Shown here: piece by piece, positions 63,430-64,000 of the stretch
How positions within the stretch are numbered: position 1 is the stretch's first letter
Layout: each line of letters opens with the position of its first letter
Origin: Engraulis encrasicolus
Taxonomy: Eukaryota; Chordata; Actinopteri; Clupeiformes; Engraulidae
NCBI RefSeq assembly: GCF_034702125.1
Contig: NC_085867.1
Coordinates: 43,271,483 to 43,335,482, forward strand
Direction of reading: 5' to 3'
DNA: 64,000 nucleotides
Notes under the pieces: model-generated
Told to the model about the DNA's origin: nothing
Database searches by the model: none
The model's input: only the letters and a program-made list of their open reading frames with translations
Position numbers and translations under genes: made by a program

Positions 63430-63858
63430 AAAGGGGCCAGTTGTCCCAGAGACAGGGAGAGAGGGGGGCCCCCACAATCGGGTTCCCATTATTCAATTCA
63501 ACCTTTATTTAGCCAGGATTGTACCATTGAGACTGCCTGAGCGTCTCCTCTGCCAAAGGAGTCCTGAGACTACACTGGATCACACTGGGACTGGGATTAC
63601 ACTGTAACACTTGCAACGCAAACGACTGCATTCGTCGACAGCACTTTGGAACCCGTTCTCAAAAAAGCTAGTTTTGGGCTACCCAGAACGCAGATTTCAT
63701 TTGATTTCATATGGCTAGGCCAGGGGAACGTTCTCATTTGCTTAGAAAAACATTCCCGTGTGGCTAGGCCCTGTATGTATGAGGGGTGGGGTGAGGGGTG
63801 GGGGTGGTGGTTTTCAGATGCCTTTGTCCAGGGGCCAGCCAAAGCAGTCAACAGCCCT
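63430..63858. mobile_element. hAT-like MITE (CAGGG family) split by an insertion
   Basis: The left part (GGGGCCAGTTGTCCCAGAGA...CGGGTTCCCATTA) and right part (GTATGTATGAGGGGTGGGG...CCAAAGCAGTCAACAGCCCTG) belong to the family of 22375 and 44963. About 280 bp of unrelated sequence starting TTCAATTCAACCTTTATTTA lies between. Confidence 0.65.
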
Positions 63859-63871
63859 GGAAGCTTTACAC

Positions 63872-64000
63872 CAGTGGTTCTCACTCAGCCTTTTTTGAAC
63901 AAACACCCCCTGGATCTCATCTTAAGCCAGCCAACGCCCCCTTACTATAAAAAAACTGGACTAATGTGCTCAATGACAACTGAGCACCACCCCCTCTCAA
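63872..64000. mobile_element. hAT-like MITE, GTTGAGAAACACT family, cut by window edge
   Basis: Left end CAGTGGTTCTCACTCAGCC, followed by the TTTTTTGAACAAACACCCCC typical of the 25831 copy. The right end is beyond 64000. Confidence 0.75.

Overview
This is vertebrate nuclear DNA, most likely from a teleost fish. It is AT-rich and intron-bearing, with no bacterial-style gene packing. It is crowded with (CA)n, (GT)n and (GA)n microsatellites, tRNA-derived SINEs and short non-autonomous DNA transposons of kinds typical of fish genomes. The species cannot be named from the sequence. No rRNA gene, functional tRNA gene, CRISPR array or intact transposase was seen.

Two genes can be supported. The first is tcim (TC1/C8orf4 family), a complete single-exon gene on the minus strand at 30603-30902. 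It has a TATA-like box, a CRE-like site and a short 3' region. The second is the 3' end of a calcineurin catalytic subunit gene on the minus strand, best matching ppp3cc. Four coding exons were placed with splice sites at 62757-62841, 62139-62236, 59015-59041 (a 27-nt microexon) and 57286-57461. They encode the calmodulin-binding helix, the linker, an optional 9-residue insert and the autoinhibitory C-terminus. The catalytic and calcineurin-B-binding parts must lie beyond the right edge. In human, TCIM and PPP3CC are both on 8p, so the pairing fits an old linkage group.

Layout: 1-30 kb is intergenic, with palindromic MITEs, hAT and Harbinger-like elements, SINEs, long microsatellites and a 15/30-bp minisatellite. 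30.1-31.1 kb is tcim. 31.3-53.4 kb is intergenic and transposon-rich, with a 1.6-kb hAT-like element, a 2.1-kb giant foldback element, a long-arm foldback with a 10-bp target duplication, SINEs broken by later insertions, and a decayed LINE reverse-transcriptase fragment. 53.4-57.3 kb is downstream sequence or possible 3' UTR of ppp3cc. 57.3-64 kb is ppp3cc exons and introns, with microsatellites pressed against three of the four splice acceptors.

The observations most worth following are: (1) the ppp3cc calmodulin-binding exon, whose upstream intron has no adenosine between the terminal AG and a point 124 nt upstream; (2) the next exon, whose acceptor follows a (GT/GC)n array rather than a pyrimidine tract; (3) a recurrent motif (CTGARGAAG, short hairpin, GAAACGTTG) found inside palindromes, whose hairpin stem changes in a compensatory way and whose core resembles a hammerhead ribozyme; (4) ten non-autonomous insertions with perfect 8-bp target duplications.
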